NCBI GenBank assembly: GCA_964415605.1
Contig: CAYQBA010000130.1
Span: 1-13,482 of the forward strand
Length of the DNA stretch: 13,482 bases
From: UCB3 sp964415605
GTDB taxonomy: Bacteria > Chloroflexota > Anaerolineae > Epilineales > Epilineaceae
Reading direction: 5' to 3'
Below, one piece after another: positions 7,296-13,482 of the stretch. The notes under the pieces are model-generated. The model was not told the origin of the DNA, did not search any database, and was given only the letters and a program-made list of their open reading frames with translations. Each line of letters opens with the position of its first letter. Positions within the stretch are counted from its first letter, which is position 1. The position numbers and the translations under genes were made by a program.

Positions 7296-10200
7296 ATGTC
7301 CGGCCTTGTGTTCCGGTTCGCCGTCTGGTCGTCCGCCCTTGCGCTGCTCGGCGCCGTGCTCGCGGCGCCGGCCGCCCCCGCCGGTCCCGCTACCCTCGCC
7401 CACAGGCTCGACCCGGAGCGGGTGGTGCACTTGGATGGCGCGGGGATCATCCCCGCCGCCGGTGCCGCCGGCGACGTCCCCCCCGCTGCCGACGCCCTTG
7501 CCCAGGCCCAGGACGTGGTGACGCTCCCGCCCGGCAACACCGGGATCGTCGTCCAGAACCTCGCGGCGTCGCAGGCCGCCACCGCCGGCGTCGTCGTCCG
7601 CCGGCCGGACGGCACGGCCGTCCTCAGCACGACGCTACCGGCGATCCCGCCCGGCGCGGCGCGCACGCTCGACCTCGGCGCCGACGCCACGCTGCCGTCG
7701 GGCTGGCTGACGGCCGAGGTGACGGCCGGCGTGCCGGTGGCGGTGGTGGCGCGGACGGCCTGGCCGGGGCCGGCGGACCCGCGCGCCGGACCGGACGCGC
7801 CCCGGCCCGACGTCGTGGCGGTGGCCAATGCCGCCCCGGCCGGGCGCGACGTCGTGGTGCCGGCCGTGGTCAAGGACCGGCTCGGCGCCACGTCCGTGGT
7901 GATCATCCGCAACGCCGAGCCCGCGCGCCCCGCCGCGGTCGACGCGCGTGTCACGCCGCTTGACGGGGGCGCGCCGGTGTGGCAGCGGCGCTACGACCTG
8001 CCGCCGGCCGGTGCGGCGGCGCTGGACTTCGGCAGCGCGGCGATGGCCGACGTGCCGGGCGACTTCATCGGCGTGCTGCGGCTGACGGCCGACGTCCCGG
8101 TGGCCGCCCACGCGCTGCACGGCATCGACACCCTGGGCACCGGCCGCATGGTCGTTTCCGCGCACGCCGGATTCGACGCGTCGCTGGCGACGGCCGCGTG
8201 GCACACCGTGTTCCGCAGCTACTTCCCGAACGCGTACGGCGCCGGCGTCATCGGCACCGCGTTCGTGATCCACAACCCCGGCGCCGCGCCGGCGACGGTG
8301 GACGTCACGTATTCCGGGGCGCAGGAGTCGTCCGGCTGTGCCGGCCAGACGATCGCCCACCCCGCGGTGTCCGTGCCGCCGGGCGCCTCCGTCGAGGTCT
8401 CGCAGCGCGCCGACGGCGGGTCCGCGCTGCCCACCCGCTGCTGGGGGGTGGCTGCCATCCAGGCGTCGGCGCCGGTCGTGGTGCTGCAGTTCGAGATCGG
8501 GCCGGCCGACGAGCAGCGCTATCTCAACAGCTATCCGGCCCTCGCGGCCGGCGACCGCGGGGCGCGGCTCGGCATCCCGCGCGTGCGGATGACCCGGCAG
8601 GGCTTCGCCGCCGGCGACAACGCCGTGATGGTGGTCAATCCCAACCCGAGCGCCGTGGGGATCACGCTCAGGCTCTTCGATGCCGCCGGCACGCGGCTGC
8701 CGGCGTCGGTGTGCCGCACCTGCACGGTGGTGCTCGAAGCCGGCCAGTCGCACGCGTGGACGCCGCTGGACTTCAACCTCCCCGCCGGGCTCGACGGCTC
8801 GGGGGTCGTCGAGGTCGAGTCGGGGCTCCCGGTGGCCGCGCTGGTCAGCGACCTCCTGGATTACGGTGCCGGAGTCTACCTGGCCAGCCCCGCCGTCGCG
8901 CGCACGGGCATCCACGTCCTGCCGTTTGTGTCGCACGCGCCCCGGGTGGCGGCCCCGACCGCCGGCCCGCCGGCGCCGACCCCGCCGCCGGCGCCGACCC
9001 CGCCGGCCCAGGCACCCCGGGCCCCGCACGTGCCGGCCTACGCCATCGGCGATGCCGCCGCCCCGGCCGGCAGCTTCGGCGGCCGCGGCGACCAGCTCGG
9101 CGTGGCGGTCGACCGGGTGCGCGGGGTGGTGTACGCCGCCGACGCGGCGAACCACCGCGTCCAGGTCTTCGCCGCGACGGGCCGCTTCGAACGCGCCTGG
9201 GGCGCGCGCGGGACAGCGCCGGGTCAGTTCAATGCGCCGGGCGACGTGGCGGTCGGGCCTGACGGGTCGGTGTACGTGATGGACACCGGGAACGCCCGCG
9301 TGCAGCGCTTCGACCCGCTCGGGCGGTTGGAGGGGCTGTGGGGCGGACCGGGCGCGGCACCCGGCCAGCTCGGCGCCGGCTGGTCGACCTGCGAGGACCG
9401 CGGGTGCGGCCCCAACGGCATCGCCGTGGCCGCCGACGGCACCGTGTGGGTGGCGGACACGTGGAACCGCCGCTTGCAGCACTTCGGCCCGACCGGGGCG
9501 CTGCTGGGGGTCATCCCGCTGGCCGCCGCCGGCGAGGGCTCCGCGGGGACGCCGTCGGACGTCGCCGTCGCGCCCGACGGGTCGATCTGGACGTACGTGC
9601 CCTACGAGCGCCATCTGCGCGTCTACAACCCGGACGGCACGTCGCGCGGGCGCTTCCCGGCCCGCGACGACGGCCCGGACGCCTTTGGCTTCGAGTGGGT
9701 GACGGCCCTCACCGTGGCCGACGACGGCGCGGTCTGGGTGGGCGGCGCAGGCGACGGCGATCTCGTGCGCTGGAATCGGGACGGCCGGCGGCAGATCATC
9801 CGCCTGACGAGCGGCGGCGACGACACGTGGTCCGCGGTCACGGCCATGGCGCCGGACGCCGGCGGGGCCGTGTGGGTGGCCGAAGCGCGCAGCCAGCGGC
9901 TCTTGCGCCTTGACCCCGACGGCATGCAGCGGGCATGGCTCGGCGAGCCGCGCAGCGCGAGCGAGCTCCGGCTGCCGAGCTTCCCGCGCGGCCTCGACGT
10001 CGGCCCGGATGGCACCGTGGTGGTCGTCGGCGACCACGGAGAGGACTACCAGTACGCCGGCTGGTGGCAGCTCGACGTCGCCGGCCTGCACCTTGGCACC
10101 GTCCCGGATGGCGAGCCTTGGTCGTGCGTGTCCGCCGCTCCCGACGGGACGTGGTACGCCGGGGTCCGCGGCCGCTCCTTCACCGGTACGCGCCACGTCG

Positions 10201-11231
10201 CCCACCTCGATCGCGGCGGCAGGGTCCTGGACCGGCTTTGGCTGCCGAGCGGCGCGACGGGCGACGCCGATGACATCGCCGTGGCATCCGACGGCACGGT
10301 GGTGGTCATGCTCGGCGACGCGGAGCGGCCGTTCGAGCGGCGGATCCTGCGCCTCGCCCCGGGCGGGGGGCTCGCGGCGACGTGGACGATCACGCTCGAC
10401 GACCTGTTCGCGAGCGCGGTGACGCCGCGCCTGGCCGCGGCCGCCGACGGCTCGACGTTCGTGCTGACCGGCAGCCGCGTGTGGCGCTATGGCCCGGACG
10501 GCCGGCTGGAGGCGCGATGGGGCGCGGTCGGCACGGGCCTGGGCCAGCTCCGGGCGGCGCTGGACATCGACGTCGGGCCGGACGGCACCGTGTACGTGGC
10601 GGACGCGGGCAACGACCGCATCCAGCGCTTCGCGCGCGACGGCGCGCTGCTCGCGGCGTGGCCGGCGCATACGCCGGCGGAGGTGGTCGACGACAACGGC
10701 GACGGCTGGCCGGACTCGGTCCGCCTGACCGGCATCGCCGTGGCCGACGACGGTCGCGTGCTGGCGCTGGACGACCGCCAGGGGCGCGTGCTGGTGTACG
10801 CCGCGCCGCTGGCCGGCGCGCCGCCGGGGCCGGCGGTCATGGGCCACGGCCACTGGCGGCGGTCGGCGTTTGACAACCCCTGGCTGGCCGACGCGCCGTT
10901 CGCCGTCGACGTCGTCGCGGGGCTCGACGTCGACCCGGCCACGGTCGCCCTCCCGCGCGGCGCCCAGGCGCAGCGTTGGGAGCAGACCGTCGTGCTCGCG
11001 CCCGGGTGGCACCGGGTCGAGATCGGTGCCGGCGACGCCACCCGCGCCTGGATCGGCGGGCAGCTCGTGGCGTACGCCGGGGCGGCGGCGGCCGGCCGCC
11101 TCACGCGCTTCGTGCGCGGGGGCATCGCGGCGGCCTGGCGGATCGAGACGGGGCCCGCCGACTTGACGATCACGGTGCGCCCCGCGCCGGGGGTGCGGGT
11201 GGTGCACCTGCCGTGGGTGGGGACGCGGTAG
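7296..11231 (+). CDS. Large secreted protein: Ig-like repeats, two NHL propellers, PA14-like domain
   Basis: The 1311-residue product begins with a signal peptide (about 1-25, hydrophobic core then LAAPAAPAG). Residues about 70-530 hold four Ig-like units recognisable by conserved strands: TGIVVQN ending at Asn88, then equivalents ending at Asn206, Asn327 and Asn448 (spacing 118, 121 and 121), each closing with a PVAVVAR/PVAALV-type strand. A Pro/Ala/Thr linker runs from about 552 to 579. Residues about 583-1170 carry some twelve NHL-type blades, clearest at 656-676 (DGSVYVMDTGNARVQRF) and 1096-1112 (DGTVYVADAGNDRIQRF). Twelve fits two six-bladed propellers. Loop DDNGDGWPD (1132-1140) looks like a Ca2+ site. 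Residues about 1187-1298 resemble a PA14 (ligand- or sugar-binding) domain, and the chain ends HLPWVGTR. Cysteines pair plausibly (348/382, 473/476, 699/704), with Cys944 left over, as expected outside the cell. Function is unknown; adhesion or binding of a surface ligand is the likeliest role. Confidence 0.85.
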   Translation: MSGLVFRFAVWSSALALLGAVLAAPAAPAGPATLAHRLDPERVVHLDGAGIIPAAGAAGDVPPAADALAQAQDVVTLPPGNTGIVVQNLAASQAATAGVVVRRPDGTAVLSTTLPAIPPGAARTLDLGADATLPSGWLTAEVTAGVPVAVVARTAWPGPADPRAGPDAPRPDVVAVANAAPAGRDVVVPAVVKDRLGATSVVIIRNAEPARPAAVDARVTPLDGGAPVWQRRYDLPPAGAAALDFGSAAMADVPGDFIGVLRLTADVPVAAHALHGIDTLGTGRMVVSAHAGFDASLATAAWHTVFRSYFPNAYGAGVIGTAFVIHNPGAAPATVDVTYSGAQESSGCAGQTIAHPAVSVPPGASVEVSQRADGGSALPTRCWGVAAIQASAPVVVLQFEIGPADEQRYLNSYPALAAGDRGARLGIPRVRMTRQGFAAGDNAVMVVNPNPSAVGITLRLFDAAGTRLPASVCRTCTVVLEAGQSHAWTPLDFNLPAGLDGSGVVEVESGLPVAALVSDLLDYGAGVYLASPAVARTGIHVLPFVSHAPRVAAPTAGPPAPTPPPAPTPPAQAPRAPHVPAYAIGDAAAPAGSFGGRGDQLGVAVDRVRGVVYAADAANHRVQVFAATGRFERAWGARGTAPGQFNAPGDVAVGPDGSVYVMDTGNARVQRFDPLGRLEGLWGGPGAAPGQLGAGWSTCEDRGCGPNGIAVAADGTVWVADTWNRRLQHFGPTGALLGVIPLAAAGEGSAGTPSDVAVAPDGSIWTYVPYERHLRVYNPDGTSRGRFPARDDGPDAFGFEWVTALTVADDGAVWVGGAGDGDLVRWNRDGRRQIIRLTSGGDDTWSAVTAMAPDAGGAVWVAEARSQRLLRLDPDGMQRAWLGEPRSASELRLPSFPRGLDVGPDGTVVVVGDHGEDYQYAGWWQLDVAGLHLGTVPDGEPWSCVSAAPDGTWYAGVRGRSFTGTRHVAHLDRGGRVLDRLWLPSGATGDADDIAVASDGTVVVMLGDAERPFERRILRLAPGGGLAATWTITLDDLFASAVTPRLAAAADGSTFVLTGSRVWRYGPDGRLEARWGAVGTGLGQLRAALDIDVGPDGTVYVADAGNDRIQRFARDGALLAAWPAHTPAEVVDDNGDGWPDSVRLTGIAVADDGRVLALDDRQGRVLVYAAPLAGAPPGPAVMGHGHWRRSAFDNPWLADAPFAVDVVAGLDVDPATVALPRGAQAQRWEQTVVLAPGWHRVEIGAGDATRAWIGGQLVAYAGAAAAGRLTRFVRGGIAAAWRIETGPADLTITVRPAPGVRVVHLPWVGTR

Positions 11232-11254
11232 GCGGGACGTGGTGGGGGTGACGC

Positions 11255-11294
11255 GGCAAGGGAGACGTGGCAAGCGAGACGTGGCAGGGAGATG
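11255..11294. repeat. 14-bp direct repeats, about 2.8 copies
   Basis: GGCAAGGGAGACGT (11255-11268) is followed by GGCAAGCGAGACGT (11269-11282), which differs at one position, and by a degenerate third copy GGCAGGGAGATG (11283-11294) with one base missing. The array starts 24 bp after the NHL stop codon. The role is unknown. Confidence 0.7.
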
Positions 11295-11315
11295 CCGTAA
11301 TCGCCAGGTTTACGG
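11295..11315. repeat. Small inverted repeat CCGTAA...TTACGG
   Basis: CCGTAA (11295-11300) and TTACGG (11310-11315) are a perfect 6-bp dyad around 9 nt. They sit 25 bp upstream of a TATGAT -10-like box, a plausible place for an activator site. A 6-bp dyad can occur by chance. Confidence 0.3.
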
Positions 11316-11339
11316 GTCCGATTCCGGGGCGGTGGATCG

Positions 11340-11345
11340 TATGAT
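11340..11345 (+). promoter_or_regulatory. Candidate -10 box for the CARDB protein gene
   Basis: TATGAT matches TATAAT at five of six positions, 68 bp before the ATG at 11414. The expected -35 position (about 11317-11322, TCCGAT) is poor, so the call rests on the -10 alone. Confidence 0.3.
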
Positions 11346-11402
11346 TCCGTGAGATCCGACGAACCGCCGCCCACTGCTCGCCGGTAGGCATGATCGACGC
11401 TT

Positions 11403-11407
11403 GGAGG
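11403..11407 (+). promoter_or_regulatory. Ribosome binding site that decides the CARDB gene start
   Basis: GGAGG lies 6 nt before the ATG at 11414. The in-frame ATG eight codons earlier (11390) has no such site, so 11414 is the better start. Confidence 0.8.
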
Positions 11408-11413
11408 ACCGCG

Positions 11414-13078
11414 ATGACTGCATGGACCGATGACCGCCCAATCGACCGGGCCGCGCGAGTGGGATCCACCGCTGGCCGCCCGATCGATCCGACCACGGGT
11501 GTGGGCGCTGCCGAGGGCCGCCCGATCGACCTGGCCGCGGGGGTGGGCGCTGCCGCGCGCCGCCGCGTGCCTGCCTTTGGCGTGACCCTGGCGTCCGCGA
11601 CGGTCGTGGCGATCACCGCCGCCGTGGTGGTGGCCCTCGTCGCGGTGGCCGCGGTGGCCGTGGTCGCCGGCCGCCCGGGGCTGCGGGCCGCCGGTGCGGG
11701 AGCGGGCGTCGGCCCGCTGGCGGGCATGATCGCGGCGCCGGCGTCCGGCTCCACGGGGCCCGCCGGCGCGATGGCCGCCTTGCGCGCCGCTTCCCCGCTC
11801 ACCACGCCGACGCTGGCCTTCACGCCCAGCCCCACCTACGGCACGCCGGCGGGGCCGACCGGCACGCCGGGGCCGGGATCGACGTTGCCGAACCTAGTGC
11901 CGGTCTCGGGCGACTGGTGGGAGCTGGGGCAGGCCGCGTCGCGCTACTGCGTGTCGCCGTCCGGCCCGCCGGGCGGGCTGTCGGTGTGCGTGGTGAACGA
12001 CGGGGCGAGCGCCTCGGGGCCGTTCACGCTGGCAGCCGATACGGCGCCAGGCACGGTGCTGGCGTCCACCGGCGGCCTCTTGCCGGGCGAGGAGGTGTGC
12101 CTGCTGGTCAACGTGCCGCCCGACGCCGGCATCGTGGTCGACCCGTCCGACGCGGTGGTCGAGGCCAGCGAGGACGACAACTGGTTCCCGCCGGTGCCGG
12201 TGCCGCCGGGCGGCGCGCCGCGGCCGAGGTGCGAGCCGACGGCCACGCCGGCGCCGGGCACGCCGACGGCCGTGCCGGGGCGGCTGCCGGAGCTGACGGG
12301 CTGGGGCTGGTGGTGGATGGACGTCGGGCCGCACGGTTGCGTGCACCCGGGGGACCCCCAGGTGTGGCGCAGCGAGCTGACGGTCGTCAACTGGGGCGAC
12401 GCCGACGCCGGCGCGTTCCGGGTGGCGGAAAACGCCAGCGACATGACGATCGCCTCGATCCCCGACCTGCCGGCCGGGGCCATCCGCCGCCGCGATGCCC
12501 TGCAATCGCCGCAGGCCATCCGGATCGATCCCGACGACGCCGTCGTGGAGCAAGACGAGTCCAACAACCTCGCCTACATCCCGGTGCCGACGCAGGCGCC
12601 GACGTGCACGCCGGGCCCGACGCCGACGCCGTTCCCGCGCCCGGACGTCGTGGTGGAGCGCGCGGAGGTGCGGGCGATGGGCTTCGACGAGGTGTGCGTG
12701 CCGGTGCTGCGCCCGGTGCAGGTGTACGTGCGGGTGGGCAACCACGGCAACGGCGACGCGGAGGGAATCACCGTCGATGCCGACGGGTACCGCCCGGGCT
12801 GGCCGATCCGCCGGCTGCGCCCGGGCCAGACCATCGACCTGCAGCCGGTCGACCCGCCGGTGCATTGGGTGCGCGCCCGGCCGCTGCAATGGGACGACCC
12901 GTCGAACAACGCCCGGCGCGTGATGATGGTGACGCTGACGCCGCCGCCGATCTGCACGGCGGCCACGCCGACGGAGACGCCGACGACGACGCTCACGCCG
13001 ATCGAACCGACGGTGACGCCGACGGCGACGTCGGGCGCAGCGCGGGCGCTCCTGCCCTGGGCGAGCCAGCGGCGATGA
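11414..13078 (+). CDS. Membrane-anchored surface protein with three CARDB-like domains
   Basis: The 554-residue protein starts with about 50 cytoplasmic residues made largely of three 14-residue repeats beginning RPID. A long hydrophobic helix (about 53-86) follows and probably acts as a signal anchor. Outside come Thr/Pro-rich stalks (about 128-158, 274-290, 393-409 and 515-540) alternating with three beta-sandwich domains: about 159-261, 291-391 and 409-507. Each domain ends in the CARDB hallmark of acidic residues and Asn before the last strand (AVVEASEDDNW, AVVEQDESNNLAYI, QWDDPSNNARRV). The extracellular part has eight cysteines, an even number that fits disulfides. The tail reads LLPWASQRR, similar to that of the preceding NHL protein. 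CARDB modules are Ig-like adhesion folds, so a surface or adhesive role is inferred; the ligand is unknown. The start is set by GGAGG 6 nt upstream. The menC-like gene begins 10 nt after the stop and may be cotranscribed. Confidence 0.82.
   Translation: MTAWTDDRPIDRAARVGSTAGRPIDPTTGVGAAEGRPIDLAAGVGAAARRRVPAFGVTLASATVVAITAAVVVALVAVAAVAVVAGRPGLRAAGAGAGVGPLAGMIAAPASGSTGPAGAMAALRAASPLTTPTLAFTPSPTYGTPAGPTGTPGPGSTLPNLVPVSGDWWELGQAASRYCVSPSGPPGGLSVCVVNDGASASGPFTLAADTAPGTVLASTGGLLPGEEVCLLVNVPPDAGIVVDPSDAVVEASEDDNWFPPVPVPPGGAPRPRCEPTATPAPGTPTAVPGRLPELTGWGWWWMDVGPHGCVHPGDPQVWRSELTVVNWGDADAGAFRVAENASDMTIASIPDLPAGAIRRRDALQSPQAIRIDPDDAVVEQDESNNLAYIPVPTQAPTCTPGPTPTPFPRPDVVVERAEVRAMGFDEVCVPVLRPVQVYVRVGNHGNGDAEGITVDADGYRPGWPIRRLRPGQTIDLQPVDPPVHWVRARPLQWDDPSNNARRVMMVTLTPPPICTAATPTETPTTTLTPIEPTVTPTATSGAARALLPWASQRR
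11435..11560 (+). repeat. Three 42-bp tandem repeats within the CARDB gene
   Basis: Units at 11435-11476, 11477-11518 and 11519-11560 encode RPIDRAARVGSTAG, RPIDPTTGVGAAEG and RPIDLAAGVGAAAR. The units stay in frame and vary mainly at residues 5-8 and 11-14. They lie in the predicted cytoplasmic segment before the membrane helix, a place where tandem repeats are unusual for a surface protein. Confidence 0.9.
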
Positions 13079-13088
13079 ACGGGTGGCC

Positions 13089-13482
13089 GTGATCGAGCGG
13101 ATCGACTGCCGCCGCTACCGGCTGCGGTTCCGCCGGCCGTTCGTCACGTCGGCGGGGATCCACACAGTCCGCGAGGGCTACCACGTCCGGGTGCACGACG
13201 CGGATGGCCGGGTTGGCTACGGCGAGGCGGCGCCGCTGCCCGGCCACGGCGGCGAGGCGTTGGCGGACGTGCTGCCGGCGCTCGGCGCCCTCGTGCGGGA
13301 CCTGCGCGACCTCGTGGGAGAGGGCGGGGGCGAGCCCGGGCTCGACCTGGACCACCCGGCGGGTTGGCGCCGGCTGATGGACCGCCTCCGGCGGCGGCAT
13401 CCAGGCGCGCCGTGCGCATGCGCCGGCATCGACCTCGCGCTGGCGGACCTTGCCGCGCGCCGGATGGGGCTGCCGCTGGCGC
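13089..13482 (+). CDS. menC: MenC-like o-succinylbenzoate synthase, N-terminal part
   Basis: The 131 residues visible are the start of an enolase-superfamily enzyme and are cut by the window end; MenC is usually 320-370 residues. MenC dehydrates SHCHC, the product of MenH, to o-succinylbenzoate in the cytoplasm. The capping-domain segments RLRFRRPFVTSAG (11-23), REGYHVRV (28-35), GRVGYGEAAPLPG (40-52) and AGIDLALADLAARRMGLPLA (112-131) match MenC order and wording. The catalytic KxK and metal ligands lie beyond the window, so function cannot be confirmed from residues. The start is GTG at 13089 with only a poor ribosome binding site; a GTG two codons earlier (13083) is an alternative. It lies 10 nt after the CARDB gene. 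A dipeptide epimerase or another muconate-lactonizing relative is possible, but the menHBA genes nearby favour MenC. Confidence 0.83.
   Translation, partial: MIERIDCRRYRLRFRRPFVTSAGIHTVREGYHVRVHDADGRVGYGEAAPLPGHGGEALADVLPALGALVRDLRDLVGEGGGEPGLDLDHPAGWRRLMDRLRRRHPGAPCACAGIDLALADLAARRMGLPLA

Larger units (their letters stand above)
11232..11413. other. Intergenic region before the CARDB protein gene
   Basis: These 182 bp follow the NHL stop codon. They contain a short 14-bp direct repeat array (11255-11294), a small inverted repeat (11295-11315), a candidate -10 box (11340-11345) and the ribosome binding site of the next gene. There is no strong terminator for the NHL gene, so read-through into the CARDB gene is possible. 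Confidence 0.6.

Noticed and set aside
7635..11273. 1212-codon open frame antisense to the NHL protein gene
   Set aside because: Its sequence is Arg/His/Ala/Gly-rich without any recognisable domain. The plus-strand frame has a signal peptide, blade repeats and a ribosome binding site. Long antisense frames are expected at this GC content.
11305..11332. Fragment resembling a tRNA T-arm (GGGTCCGATTCCGGGGC)
   Set aside because: No acceptor stem, anticodon arm or D-arm can be built around it.
11334..11357. GGATC...GATCC inverted repeat around the TATGAT box
   Set aside because: A 5-bp dyad with a 14-nt gap is too weak and likely to arise by chance.
11435..11560. CRISPR-like array
   Set aside because: The repeats are contiguous without spacers, vary between copies and stay in frame with the coding sequence.
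11414..11590. Twin-arginine (Tat) signal in the CARDB protein (ARRRVPAF)
   Set aside because: It lacks the RRxF(L)K context and is followed by an over-long, very hydrophobic helix, which fits a signal anchor better.

Overview
The window is a very GC-rich (roughly 70%) bacterial chromosome segment with nine genes and little non-coding DNA. No 16S, tRNA or other taxonomic marker is present. The best guess is a member of the Chloroflexota. The reasons are the large secreted proteins with Thr/Pro-rich linkers, N-terminal Ig-like repeats of the 'NTGIVVQN' kind, a PA14-like domain beginning with a 'NPWLADAP'-type segment, and C-terminal tails of the 'hLPhV..R' kind. All of these are familiar from extracellular proteins of that phylum. 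This is inference from style and not proof.

Layout. (1) 5-916, minus: an RsuA/RluB-family pseudouridine synthase. (2) 995-3642, plus: three menaquinone genes in a row, menH, menB (type I, with Gly at the bicarbonate-site position) and menA. menB and menA overlap by GTGA. (3) 3630-3664: a perfect 10-bp stem in the gap between the convergent menA and the pump operon, a likely shared terminator. (4) 7006 down to 3667, minus: a three-gene MacA/MacB-like export operon, with adaptor, ATPase and permease in that order; ATPase and permease overlap by ATGA. (5) 7007-7295: a 289-bp divergent control region, locally AT-rich, with a perfect TATAAT for the pump operon and three inverted repeats. (6) 7296-11231, plus: a 1311-residue secreted protein with four Ig-like repeats, a proline linker, about twelve NHL blades (apparently two six-bladed propellers) and a PA14-like domain. 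(7) 11414-13078, plus: a membrane-anchored protein with three CARDB-like domains on Thr/Pro stalks, preceded by a 42-bp triple tandem repeat in its cytoplasmic tail. (8) 13089 to the window end, plus: the N-terminal third of a MenC-like o-succinylbenzoate synthase.

How they fit together. MenC forms o-succinylbenzoate, MenB makes the naphthoate ring, MenA prenylates it, and MenH acts just before MenC. Four steps of the classical menaquinone pathway are therefore here, but menC is separated from menHBA by about 9.4 kb of envelope genes. Those envelope genes (a MacAB-like exporter and two large surface proteins) may form a functional unit. The two surface proteins end in similar tails (HLPWVGTR and LLPWASQRR). 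The same kind of motif appears inside the first protein exactly where a fifth Ig-like unit should begin, which is the most interesting signal in the window. menD, menE, menF and the methyltransferase are not seen.
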